A stretch of 31,404 bases of DNA, taken from positions 1 to 31,404 of the forward strand of contig JAKQWJ010000073.1 in assembly GCA_029562045.1 (NCBI GenBank), in the 5' to 3' direction. The translations under genes and the position numbers were made by a program. Positions 23,584-29,749 of this stretch are shown piece by piece. The notes under the pieces are model-generated. The model saw nothing but the letters and a program-made list of their open reading frames with translations, had not been told where the DNA came from and searched no databases. Source of the stretch: Spirochaetota bacterium (GTDB lineage: Bacteria > Spirochaetota > Spirochaetia > DTKZ01). Every line of letters starts with the position of its first letter. Within the stretch, counting starts at the first letter, position 1.

Positions 23584-23611
23584 ATAATAAAGCAATTAAC
23601 ATGCCAATTGC
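23584..23611 (-). promoter_or_regulatory. hsp20 promoter -10 with an adjacent 20-bp palindrome
   Basis: A -10-like TATTAT lies at 23584-23589 on the minus strand. Directly upstream is a perfect inverted repeat, GCAATT (23592-23597) and AATTGC (23606-23611) with an 8-nt spacer. The palindrome overlaps where the -35 region would be, so a repressor or activator site is plausible. It is not a CIRCE or HspR-type element as I know them. Confidence 0.4.
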
Positions 23612-23808
23612 GGCCAATCCCTGATGGGCGTGCATAAATCTATATTATATAATTAGTTACATAAATCGCCTCCTGATCCGGAACTTCCGGCGCTCCCTCC
23701 GGCGATCCTTTCTTCGCCCCAAGACCGAGTCAAAACGACACATTCCGGATCTATACTCTCCATGCTGGGTCAACATGACACTGCCCGGGTCCCGGACATG
23801 GGGACAGG

Positions 23809-23838
23809 TTGTCCTTTTCTCTTTCCCCATGATAAAAT
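23809..23838 (+). promoter_or_regulatory. Promoter of the beta-barrel/PAP2 operon
   Basis: TTGTCC (23809-23814), 18 bp spacer, TAAAAT (23833-23838). The leader is about 15 nt and carries AAAGGAG before the ATG at 23861. Confidence 0.6.
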
Positions 23839-23860
23839 GCCGCCGCGAAAGGAGACGCCC

Positions 23861-24361
23861 ATGAAAAAAGCCCGCCTCTTCACCCTCGCGATCCTCCTGG
23901 CCGCCGCGGCGGGGCCTCTTCAGGCCCAGTCCTTTCTGGCGGGGATCGGGGTGGATTTCGTCCGTCACGACCGCGCCTTCCTGGACCTTCGGGCCGCGTA
24001 CCTGAAGCCCATCAACCCCGACGTGGAGCTGACCCTGGGGGGAAGTTTCGCCATCGTCACGGAAAAAAAGGACGGACGGGTGGAGCCGGATTTCTTCATT
24101 CCCCTGGACGGGGGCGTCATTTTCCTCTTTCCGGTGAACGAAACCTTCGCCTACCAGTTCGGTCTGGGGGTGACGGTCCAGTTTCTGCTGCAGAATCCCA
24201 ACCGGTTCTACGCCGGCCCCTATCTGGGTCTGGGGGTCCGTTTCGGAGTCCATCCCTACATGGAGTGGTATATCGAAGGCCGCCAGGACCTGATTTTCGG
24301 CGAGCCCGAATGGATCGACACCTCCACCCGCCTGTCCACGGGAGTCGTTTTCAAACTGTGA
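23861..24361 (+). CDS. Predicted outer-membrane beta-barrel protein
   Basis: This 166-aa protein has a Sec signal peptide (MKKARLFTLAILLAAAAGPLQAQ, cleavage after about residue 22, shown in part). The mature part is built of alternating amphipathic strands: FLAGIGVDFVRHDRAFLDLRAAYL (pieces: GVDFVRHD, LDLRAAYL), VELTLGGSFAIV, YQFGLGVTVQFLL, YAGPYLGLGVRFGV. The protein ends in VVFKL. A terminal aromatic-x-hydrophobic strand and glycine/aromatic-rich repeats fit a small OMP of about eight strands. This implies a diderm cell envelope. The stop overlaps the GTG start of the PAP2 gene. Function unknown. Confidence 0.7.
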   Translation: MKKARLFTLAILLAAAAGPLQAQSFLAGIGVDFVRHDRAFLDLRAAYLKPINPDVELTLGGSFAIVTEKKDGRVEPDFFIPLDGGVIFLFPVNETFAYQFGLGVTVQFLLQNPNRFYAGPYLGLGVRFGVHPYMEWYIEGRQDLIFGEPEWIDTSTRLSTGVVFKL

Positions 24362-25329
24362 GTCTTCTCCGGCTCGGACACGGCGCACGGAAAACGGAAC
24401 GCCCCGCACTGCGGGCGGTGGATCTCCTGTTCATCGCCTTCCACCTGACCCTGTCGGCGGTCATCCTGATCTTCCCGTCCCGTGTTCCGTTCCTGCCGTT
24501 CCTTCTGGCTTACAACGCCGCCCTGATCCTTGTCATTCCGTTCATCGCCGGGAAGGCCTCGGAGGCCCGGGGGGGGATATACCCGGCCCTTCACCTCTTC
24601 TATCCGGCGCTCTTCATCGTCCCCACCTACAAACAGATCTACCTTCTGGTCCCCGCCGTTCGCCCGGGTCTCTACGACCATGTCCTCATCGCCGCGGATC
24701 GGTTCATCTTCGGGGGGGATCCGTCGGCGGCCCTGCACCGGATCGCGAACCCGGTGCTGACGGAGTTCCTGCAGGTCTCCTACGCCTCGTTCTACTTTCT
24801 TCCGCTGCTCCTGATCCTGTCCATGGCCCGGAAAGGACGTCGGGAGGCGATGGAGTATGTGATCTTCTGCGTGGTGTACGGTTTCTTCCTGTCCTATCTG
24901 GGGTACTTCATTCTGCCGGCGGTGGGACCCCGGTTCAGCCTCCATGATTTCACCGCCATCGACACGGATCTGCCGGGCCTTTTTTTGACAGGGCCCATCC
25001 GGGACTTCGTCAACTGGGGCGCCTCCGCCTCGTCCGGCGACCCCGGGGCGGTCCTGGTGGTGCAGCGGGACGTGTTCCCCAGCGGCCACACCCTGGTGAC
25101 CCTGGTCACTCTGTACTCCGCCTTCCGGCTGCGGACCCGCCTGCGTTTCGTGCTGTTCCCGGTGGGGGTTCTATTGATCGTCTCCACCGTCTACCTCCGC
25201 TACCACTACGGGGTGGACGTTGTGGGAGGCTTCGTCTTTTTCCTTTTCACCATGGGAACCGGGCGGCTCATCTACAACGGCCGTCAGAAGAGGCGGGGCC
25301 TTCCCCCCTTCCGCTGGGACCGATCCTGA
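24358..25329 (+). CDS. PAP2 superfamily membrane phosphatase (AUR1-like)
   Basis: This 323-aa protein has about six membrane segments. It carries the PAP2 catalytic motifs: PSGHTLVTLVT, with His in the role of proton donor, and RYHYGVDVVGG, with the nucleophile His and its Asp partner. The upstream ILPAVGPR segment is typical of the PAP2_3/AUR1 branch. Such enzymes hydrolyse or transfer lipid phosphates such as phosphatidic acid, undecaprenyl pyrophosphate or inositol phosphoceramide precursors. The substrate is not determined. I chose GTG 24358 because it overlaps the stop of the beta-barrel gene (GTGA); the longer frame from 24265 is inside that gene. It ends 13 bp from the convergent deoC. 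Confidence 0.82.
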   Translation: MSLLRLGHGARKTERPALRAVDLLFIAFHLTLSAVILIFPSRVPFLPFLLAYNAALILVIPFIAGKASEARGGIYPALHLFYPALFIVPTYKQIYLLVPAVRPGLYDHVLIAADRFIFGGDPSAALHRIANPVLTEFLQVSYASFYFLPLLLILSMARKGRREAMEYVIFCVVYGFFLSYLGYFILPAVGPRFSLHDFTAIDTDLPGLFLTGPIRDFVNWGASASSGDPGAVLVVQRDVFPSGHTLVTLVTLYSAFRLRTRLRFVLFPVGVLLIVSTVYLRYHYGVDVVGGFVFFLFTMGTGRLIYNGRQKRRGLPPFRWDRS

Positions 25330-25342
25330 CCCGCCGGAGTCC

Positions 25343-26038
25343 TCACTTCTTCCAGCCCATCGCTTCCAGCTGCGTCACCAGGTGCCGCCGGAAAGCGACG
25401 ACCGTCGCGCCGGACCTCATCAGAGCCACCCCGTCCTCCAGGGAGGCCACCCCTCCCGAAGCCTTGATGCCCAGCTCGGGGCCCACGGTTTCCCGGATAC
25501 GCTCGATGATCCCGCTGGTGGCCCGACCGGGGCCGAAGCCGGTGCAGGTCTTGACGAAATCCGCCCCCGAATCCTTGACCAGCTTCGCCGCAGTGACGAT
25601 CTCCTCCTCCGTCAGGATACCCACCTCGATGATGACCTTGAAGGGCACCCTGAAAGGCCGGGCCACCTTCATGACCTCGGCGATGTCTTCCGTCACTTTC
25701 CGGTAATCACCGCTCTTGAATGCGCCCAGGTTCATGACCATGTCCAGGTCGGTGGCGCCCCGAGCCAGCCCCTCCTCGGCCTCGGCGCACTTTACCCGGG
25801 TGGTGACGTTGCCCGACGGGAAACCCACGGCGATCTGAGCCCGCACTCCCGTTCCCTTCACCGCGTCCGCCTGGACCCCCAGGTTCCAGGGAAAGGCCAC
25901 TACGGCGCGAAACCCGTATGTGATCCCGTCCTGGGCGGCGGCCAGCGCCTCCTTCGGGCCCGCATGCAGGGTCAGGGCCTCCGAGTAGTCCACACAGGCC
26001 ACCAGCTTGGCGATTTCCTCTTTCGTTACGGTCCACAT
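25343..26038 (-). CDS. deoC: DeoC-family aldolase (deoxyribose-phosphate aldolase)
   Basis: This 231-aa TIM-barrel aldolase keeps the catalytic triad of DERA: Asp99 in DLDMVMN, the Schiff-base Lys163 in FVKTCTGF, and Lys192 in GIKASGGV. VGFPSGNV near residue 71 is also conserved. The enzyme would cleave 2-deoxyribose-5-phosphate to acetaldehyde and glyceraldehyde-3-phosphate. Two differences are worth noting: the N-terminal DHTLL motif reads CVDYSEAL here, and KTSTGF is KTCTGF. This leaves room for another substrate within the family. The ATG at 26038 has AAGGAGA. A near-perfect promoter gives it an unusually long leader of about 95 nt. It is monocistronic. Confidence 0.85.
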   Translation of the reverse strand: MWTVTKEEIAKLVACVDYSEALTLHAGPKEALAAAQDGITYGFRAVVAFPWNLGVQADAVKGTGVRAQIAVGFPSGNVTTRVKCAEAEEGLARGATDLDMVMNLGAFKSGDYRKVTEDIAEVMKVARPFRVPFKVIIEVGILTEEEIVTAAKLVKDSGADFVKTCTGFGPGRATSGIIERIRETVGPELGIKASGGVASLEDGVALMRSGATVVAFRRHLVTQLEAMGWKK

Positions 26039-26140
26039 ACGGGCTTCTCCTTGCGACGATCCGTCGGATGATTCTTTCGTCCGGCCCCCCCGGGATTGGT
26101 CGACCGGGCTGCGGACGCCGGGGGTGCGTTCCGAGGATCC

Positions 26141-26169
26141 ATTATAGAAGGGAAAGATCCGGCGCGCAA
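26141..26169 (-). promoter_or_regulatory. Promoter of deoC with perfect -10
   Basis: Minus-strand TTGCGC (26164-26169), 17 bp spacer, consensus TATAAT (26141-26146). The predicted leader to the deoC ATG is about 95 nt, far longer than elsewhere in this window. No riboswitch class or clear attenuator was recognised in it. Confidence 0.75.
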
Positions 26170-26171
26170 GG

Positions 26172-26205
26172 AAAAACGGATTGCCGCCGCCACCGGCGGC
26201 GGCAA
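26172..26205 (-). terminator. Intrinsic terminator after mtfA
   Basis: On the minus strand a perfect 11-bp stem (26195-26205 with 26181-26191, 3-nt loop) is followed by TCCGTTTTTC. It lies about 113 bp after the mtfA stop and 3 bp before the deoC -35 box, insulating the two genes. Confidence 0.85.
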
Positions 26206-26317
26206 ACCCGGCGGCACGGGGGGGGCCGGAGCCGCCCCGTGGGGATCTCCAGGCGGTCCGGGTGGGGTGTTCCGGGCGGCCCGCCCCGTGCCGCCGGCGC
26301 CGAAGAGGGAGGGGCTC
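26206..26317. other. GC-rich 3' flank of mtfA
   Basis: The 112 bp between the mtfA stop and its terminator contain no gene. They hold two further GC-rich inverted repeats, one pairing CACGGGG (near 26216) with CCCCGTG (near 26236) and one GGGCGGCCCGCCC-type palindrome near 26273. Confidence 0.5.
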
Positions 26318-27127
26318 CTATGCCCCGGCGCCCGGAGACCGGCCTTTGTCCTCTCCCCCCTGCGCCGGGTCCTGGAGGAAAAACGCCGCCAGAAGCCTGT
26401 ACACCCCGGGAAAGACCCGGAGCAGCCGGTGGGGACGATCGAAGAAATACTCGCACATAACGGCGAAGAACTCCACCGGGTCCTGGGTGGCGTAGGAGTC
26501 CAGCCGTCCCTGCAGGAGACTCCGCCCGGGACGGCGGGAATCGGCGGACGTCGTCAGGGAATCGAAGGCCTGGGAAAAAGTCCGCCGCCAGAGGTCGGGA
26601 TCGATCCGTCCCTCCAGCGGAGGCATACCGTCCAGAGCGCCGTTCCGCCGGTCGATCTTGTGGGCCATTTCGTGTATCACCACGTTGTATCCGCCTCCGG
26701 CGTCCAGAACGTCCGATACCGAAAGAACCACCGGCCCGAGCTCCAGAACCTCCCCCGCCGCCCGGTCGCTGTACTCGTGGACGACGCCGCTGTCGTCCAC
26801 CTCCCGTTTTTCCACCCGGTACTCCCGGGGAGTCAGGATGAGGGAGCTCCAGTCGTCGTACCACCGGATGCCCAGCTCGAGGATGGGGAGGCATGCATAG
26901 GCGGCTATGAGGATCCGGATTTCCTCCGGGACATCCGCCCCCGGGGGCTCGTGAAAATCCTTTTCGGCGAGAAAAATCGACGACAGGTCCCGGAGAAGTT
27001 CCCCCTGGGAGGCGCCCAGACGCCGGAATATGGGCCGGCCTTCCACCGCCTTTCTCCAGTGACGGTCGCCGATCCGGCAGGTCTCCAGGATCCGCCGATG
27101 CCGGCGCCGAACAAAAAAGGGGAGCAT
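26318..27127 (-). CDS. mtfA: MtfA family zinc peptidase
   Basis: This 269-aa protein matches MtfA: an N-terminal helical region (RRHRRILETC), ACLPILELGIRWYDDW, and the zinc motif HEMAHKID with the downstream glutamate segment PVEFFAVMCEYFF. The E. coli protein is an aminopeptidase that also binds the Mlc repressor and so affects glucose phosphotransferase control. No Mlc or PTS gene is nearby, and the Mlc link may not apply here. I chose ATG 27127 (MLPFF) because a promoter -10 box ends 8 nt upstream. Longer starts, including the one at 27208, would overlap that promoter. There is no ribosome binding site. It is divergent from wrbA. Confidence 0.85.
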   Translation of the reverse strand: MLPFFVRRRHRRILETCRIGDRHWRKAVEGRPIFRRLGASQGELLRDLSSIFLAEKDFHEPPGADVPEEIRILIAAYACLPILELGIRWYDDWSSLILTPREYRVEKREVDDSGVVHEYSDRAAGEVLELGPVVLSVSDVLDAGGGYNVVIHEMAHKIDRRNGALDGMPPLEGRIDPDLWRRTFSQAFDSLTTSADSRRPGRSLLQGRLDSYATQDPVEFFAVMCEYFFDRPHRLLRVFPGVYRLLAAFFLQDPAQGGEDKGRSPGAGA

Positions 27128-27135
27128 CGGGAAGG

Positions 27136-27164
27136 AGTCTATCACGGCGCCCCGGGGGGAACAA
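27136..27164 (-). promoter_or_regulatory. Promoter of mtfA, implying a leaderless mRNA
   Basis: Minus-strand TTGTTC (27159-27164), 17 bp spacer, TAGACT (27136-27141). The mtfA ATG starts 8 nt after the -10 box, and no Shine-Dalgarno is present. Confidence 0.6.
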
Positions 27165-27224
27165 GATCCGGTTTTAGCCGCCGGCGCCCCGGGACCTGCT
27201 GCCGTCACCGTGCAGGCGAGGCCA

Positions 27225-27251
27225 TTGACATTATTGATACTATTTTAGTAC
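27225..27251 (+). promoter_or_regulatory. wrbA promoter with an operator-like inverted repeat
   Basis: A consensus TTGACA (27225-27230) is followed after a short 15-bp spacer by TAGTAC (27246-27251). The inverted repeat TACTA-TTT-TAGTA (27238-27250) overlaps the spacer and -10 box. This resembles the TACT...AGTA boxes of DUF24/HxlR quinone-sensing repressors such as YodB, although the spacing differs. A repressor for a quinone reductase gene is plausible. Confidence 0.5.
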
Positions 27252-27276
27252 CTTTTGCCCATCGAGGAGGAATCGT

Positions 27277-27894
27277 GTGAAGATCAACATCATTTTTCAT
27301 TCTCTGTATGGGCACATGGCCAGGATGGCCGAAGCGGCGGCGGAGGGCGCCCGACAGGTTCCGGGGGCGGAGGTGACACTGTTCCGGGTGCCGGAGACCC
27401 TTCCCCCGGACATCATCGCGGCCATGGGCGCCTCCGAGGCCCAGAAGGCAATGTCCCATTACCCTGTCGCCACGGTGGACAATCTGTCCGAAGCGGACGC
27501 CGTGATTTTCGGTGTCCCCACCCGGTTCGGCAACATGTGCGCCCAGATGCGCAGCTTCCTGGACGCCACGGGAGCGATCTGGGCGAAGGGGGCGCTCATC
27601 GGCAAGGTGGGCAGCGTCATGTCCAGCTCGGCCACCCAGCACGGCGGCCAGGAGTCCACGATTCTGACGACCCATGTGACGCTGCTGCACCACGGCATGA
27701 TTCTGGTGGGTCTGCCCTACTCCTTTGCGGGTCAGTCGCGGATCGACGAGGTCTCAGGCGGCTCTCCCTACGGCGCCTCCACCATCACCGGACCCAAGGG
27801 GGAACGGATGCCCAGCCGCAACGAGCTGGACGCCGCGATCTTCCAGGGGAAGCGGGTGGCGGAAATAACCGCGAAGCTGACGGCCAAAAAGTAG
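27277..27894 (+). CDS. wrbA: WrbA-type NAD(P)H:quinone oxidoreductase (flavodoxin fold)
   Basis: This 205-aa protein has the WrbA signature. The FMN-phosphate loop reads HSLYGHMARMA near the N-terminus (usually S.YGH). VFGVPTRFGNMCAQMRSFLD and the SSSATQHGGQESTI motif follow, then SPYGASTITG. Such enzymes reduce quinones by two electrons, avoiding semiquinones, and form tetramers with FMN. The GTG start at 27277 follows GAGGAGG. The gene is monocistronic and has an operator-like inverted repeat on its promoter. It is followed by a large tandem-repeat array. Confidence 0.95.
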   Translation: MKINIIFHSLYGHMARMAEAAAEGARQVPGAEVTLFRVPETLPPDIIAAMGASEAQKAMSHYPVATVDNLSEADAVIFGVPTRFGNMCAQMRSFLDATGAIWAKGALIGKVGSVMSSSATQHGGQESTILTTHVTLLHHGMILVGLPYSFAGQSRIDEVSGGSPYGASTITGPKGERMPSRNELDAAIFQGKRVAEITAKLTAKK

Positions 27895-27924
27895 GAAATG
27901 ACGGCTTCCCCGGGCGCTGCTCCG

Positions 27925-28087
27925 CAGCGCCCGGACTCGGCGGCCCGGCCCCATGAGCTGCGGCCGCCTGACTCGGCGGCCCGGCCCCATGAGCTGCGGC
28001 CGCCTGACTCGGCGGCCCGTCCCCATGAGCTGCGGCTGCCTGACTCGGCGACCCGGCCCCATGAGCTGCTGCCGCCTGACTCGGCGG
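27925..28087. repeat. 36-bp tandem repeat, about 4.5 copies
   Basis: Complete units lie at 27961-27996, 27997-28032 and 28033-28068. A nearly complete unit lies before them (27925-27960) and a partial one after (28069-28087). Units differ by one to three substitutions. Because 36 is divisible by three, all frames read through as 12-residue repeats, which explains the artefactual frames here. Confidence 0.95.
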
Positions 28088-28110
28088 AAGCCGGCGGCAA
28101 CGGACCGCTG

Positions 28111-28178
28111 CCGCCGACAGCCTATGTCCGCCGACAGCCTGTGTCCGCCGACAGCCTGCGTCCGCCGACAGCCTGCGT
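28111..28178. repeat. 17-bp tandem repeat, four copies
   Basis: Four units of CCGCCGACAGCCTGCGT lie at 28111, 28128, 28145 and 28162. Units 3 and 4 are identical, units 1 and 2 differ by one or two bases, and a degenerate fifth unit follows. Confidence 0.93.
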
Positions 28179-28229
28179 CCGCCGGCCGACTGTCGCCGGC
28201 CCGCTCTTTCGGGTCCCGGGGGCGGATCG

Positions 28230-28946
28230 CTACAGGAACCCCATCCGGGACAGGATGATCGAGGCCCCGACAAGGGCCGCCGACTCGGTGCGCAGAATCC
28301 TCTCCCCCATGCGGAGAAAAACGAAACCCGCCGCGGAAAACAGGTCCAGTTCCCGGTCGGTCCAGCCTCTTTCGGGACCCACCGCCAGAACCGCCGAACC
28401 CGCCCGGGGCCGGCAGCGGCCGGCGGACAGTTCCCCCCGTTGGGGGTCCAGGACGAAACGGTCCCAGTCCCGAGGCAGCTCCGCCAGACAGGCTTCCAGC
28501 CCATGGTGGAGCCTCACCTGGGGGAGCAGTGTGGTCCCCGCCTGCTGGGCCCCCTCCAGAAGACTCCGGCGGCGCTCCTCCTGTTCCCAGACCCGGCTCT
28601 GCAGATAGGATTTCTCCCCCAGCTCCGCCGTCACGAAGTGCAGGGCCCGCGCTCCGAGACTGGTCAGGTCTTTCAGGAGCCTCCGGGTCACCAGCGGACG
28701 GGGAGCGCCGACGATCAGCTCCAGGGGCAGAAGCGGCGGGGCTTCCCCCCGGGGTGTGTAGCGGAAAAACACCTCGTCCCCCTGGATCCCCTGGATGACG
28801 ATCTCGCCGATTCCGCCTCCCACGATGCCAGCCGCGAACCCGTCTCCCCTCCGGGCATGGAGGACCTTCCGCAGATGCAGGCCCCGGGGGTCCCCCGGCG
28901 GGAGGGGCCGGGACAGCTCCTCTTCCTCGAAGAGAATGATATTCAT
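28230..28946 (-). CDS. rsmE: 16S rRNA m3U1498 methyltransferase
   Basis: This 238-aa SPOUT-class methyltransferase methylates N3 of U1498 of 16S rRNA. It has an N-terminal PUA-like domain (HLRKVLHARRGD) and a C-terminal knotted domain. The family motifs are LIVGAPRPL, VGPERGWTDRE and MGERILRTESAA, the last two forming the SAM-binding trefoil knot. The ATG at 28946 overlaps the TetR stop (ATGA). A longer frame to 29123 lies inside the TetR gene and is not needed. It is the second gene of a TetR-rsmE unit. Confidence 0.94.
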   Translation of the reverse strand: MNIILFEEEELSRPLPPGDPRGLHLRKVLHARRGDGFAAGIVGGGIGEIVIQGIQGDEVFFRYTPRGEAPPLLPLELIVGAPRPLVTRRLLKDLTSLGARALHFVTAELGEKSYLQSRVWEQEERRRSLLEGAQQAGTTLLPQVRLHHGLEACLAELPRDWDRFVLDPQRGELSAGRCRPRAGSAVLAVGPERGWTDRELDLFSAAGFVFLRMGERILRTESAALVGASIILSRMGFL

Positions 28947-29515
28947 CGGGGATCGGCGGAGAGAAAAAACCGTCCGATATGGTCCAGCGGAGGTTTGGGG
29001 ACTCCCAGGAGGTTCTGGATCAGAAGCCCGTAGATTGCCGCCAGGACGATCCCGGACAGGATGGCGTTGTCCCCTCCGCCGGGACGGATCCGGTCCAGGC
29101 CCTCCTGTATCATGCTCCGCCATTTTTCGTATTCGTCGCAGAAGCGTTTGCGCAGCTGTTCGGAGGTCAGGGCTTCGAGAATGAGGTAGAGGTGAATCTG
29201 TCCCCGGGAGCGGGCCTTGAGGATCGTGTCGAAGACGATTTTCAGAATGTCCTCGGCGGGTTTTTCCTCCCGGCTCTTCTCGACCCAGTCGATTATTTTC
29301 CGGGTCATGTGGTTCATGCTCTGCTCGGTGATGTCGAAGATCAGGTCTCCCTTGGAGGGGTAGTAATAGTACAGGGTGCCCTTGCTGATCTTGACCGCCT
29401 CGGCGATGTCGGCGAGGCTGATGTAGGCCACCCCCTTCTCCTTCATGAGCCGCGTCGCCGCCACGAGGATCCGTTCCCGGTTGGTTTTAGTGGTCTTCTT
29501 CTCCCTTCGCCCCAT
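28943..29515 (-). CDS. TetR family transcriptional regulator
   Basis: This 190-aa regulator has a classic N-terminal TetR helix-turn-helix (about 12-58): RILVAATRLMKEKGVAYISLADIAEAV (pieces: RILVAATRLMKEKG, SLADIAEAVKISKGTLYYYYPSKGDL in part). The helical C-terminal ligand domain contains IFDTILKARSRGQIHLYLI. It belongs to the branch with KGTLYYYYPSK. It is divergent from fprA, 234 bp away, and overlaps rsmE by 4 nt. fprA and its own promoter are natural candidate targets. The ATG at 29515 follows the promoter by 6 nt, so the mRNA is predicted to be leaderless. The effector is unknown. Confidence 0.92.
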   Translation of the reverse strand: MGRREKKTTKTNRERILVAATRLMKEKGVAYISLADIAEAVKISKGTLYYYYPSKGDLIFDITEQSMNHMTRKIIDWVEKSREEKPAEDILKIVFDTILKARSRGQIHLYLILEALTSEQLRKRFCDEYEKWRSMIQEGLDRIRPGGGDNAILSGIVLAAIYGLLIQNLLGVPKPPLDHIGRFFLSADPR

Positions 29516-29521
29516 GGGGGC

Positions 29522-29550
29522 AGTATACGGACCGCCGGGAGGGATGTCAA
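29522..29550 (-). promoter_or_regulatory. Strong promoter of the tetR-rsmE unit, implying a leaderless mRNA
   Basis: Minus-strand consensus TTGACA (29545-29550), 17 bp spacer, TATACT (29522-29527). Six C-rich nucleotides separate it from the ATG at 29515, and no Shine-Dalgarno exists. This is the clearest leaderless case in the window. Confidence 0.85.
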
Positions 29551-29678
29551 CGCGGCATTCGGCCGGCGGCCGATGGAACGGCGGTTTCTCCCGGGGAGCC
29601 ATGGGGCTTCCCCCGGCCAGGGCGGCGCGATACTCCGACCCGGAGCGCGGCCGTTTCCGGGGCTTCCGCGACGGAAGC

Positions 29679-29692
29679 GTATCAAATGTTAC
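29679..29692. promoter_or_regulatory. Operator-like palindrome upstream of fprA
   Basis: GTATCAAATGTTAC reads GTAnCA-nn-TGnTAC as a two-fold symmetric site. It sits about 34-47 bp upstream of the predicted fprA transcription start, where the -35 box is weak. A site for the divergent TetR protein or for a redox/NO regulator is plausible. Confidence 0.4.
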
Positions 29693-29713
29693 CGCTTTTT
29701 CCGCTGCCCGGGT

Positions 29714-29719
29714 TATACT
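29714..29719 (+). promoter_or_regulatory. -10 box of fprA
   Basis: TATACT lies here, with no good -35 at 16-18 bp (best match TTACCG at 19 bp). The leader would be about 24 nt and includes ACGGAGG. Activator dependence is suggested by the weak -35 and the adjacent palindrome. Confidence 0.5.
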
Positions 29720-29749
29720 GAAGATCACACTATTCCAACGGAGGCAGAA

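Larger units (their letters stand above)
23551..23860. other. 310-bp divergent control region with an AT-rich island
   Basis: This gap between hsp20 (-) and the beta-barrel gene (+) holds no gene I can support. Positions about 23570-23670 are strikingly AT-rich for this genome, including a TATATTATATA tract near 23640-23650. The region contains the hsp20 control elements at 23552-23611 and the promoter of the beta-barrel gene at 23809-23838. The 130 bp in between show nothing recognisable. Confidence 0.6.
27895..28229. other. 335-bp convergent junction filled with tandem repeats
   Basis: This is the longest stretch without a gene. Two adjacent tandem arrays (27925-28087 and 28111-28178) fill most of it. 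A short GCGCTGCTCCGCAGCGC hairpin (27914-27930) comes right after wrbA but lacks a T-tract. Open frames on both strands in the region result from the repeat period being a multiple of three. Confidence 0.8.

Noticed and set aside
23551..23860. CIRCE or HspR-type heat-shock operator
   Set aside because: I searched the hsp20 upstream region for TTAGCACTC-type and HAIR-type repeats and found none; only an unrelated AT-centred palindrome is present.
24265..24357. Extended PAP2 start inside the beta-barrel gene
   Set aside because: The extension is a basic, proline-rich shadow of the upstream gene; the GTG at 24358 forms a GTGA overlap with its stop.
27898..28608. 236-aa plus-strand frame with 12-residue repeats
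   Set aside because: The frame exists because the 36-bp repeat is a multiple of three and continues antisense through rsmE; all frames are open in the array.
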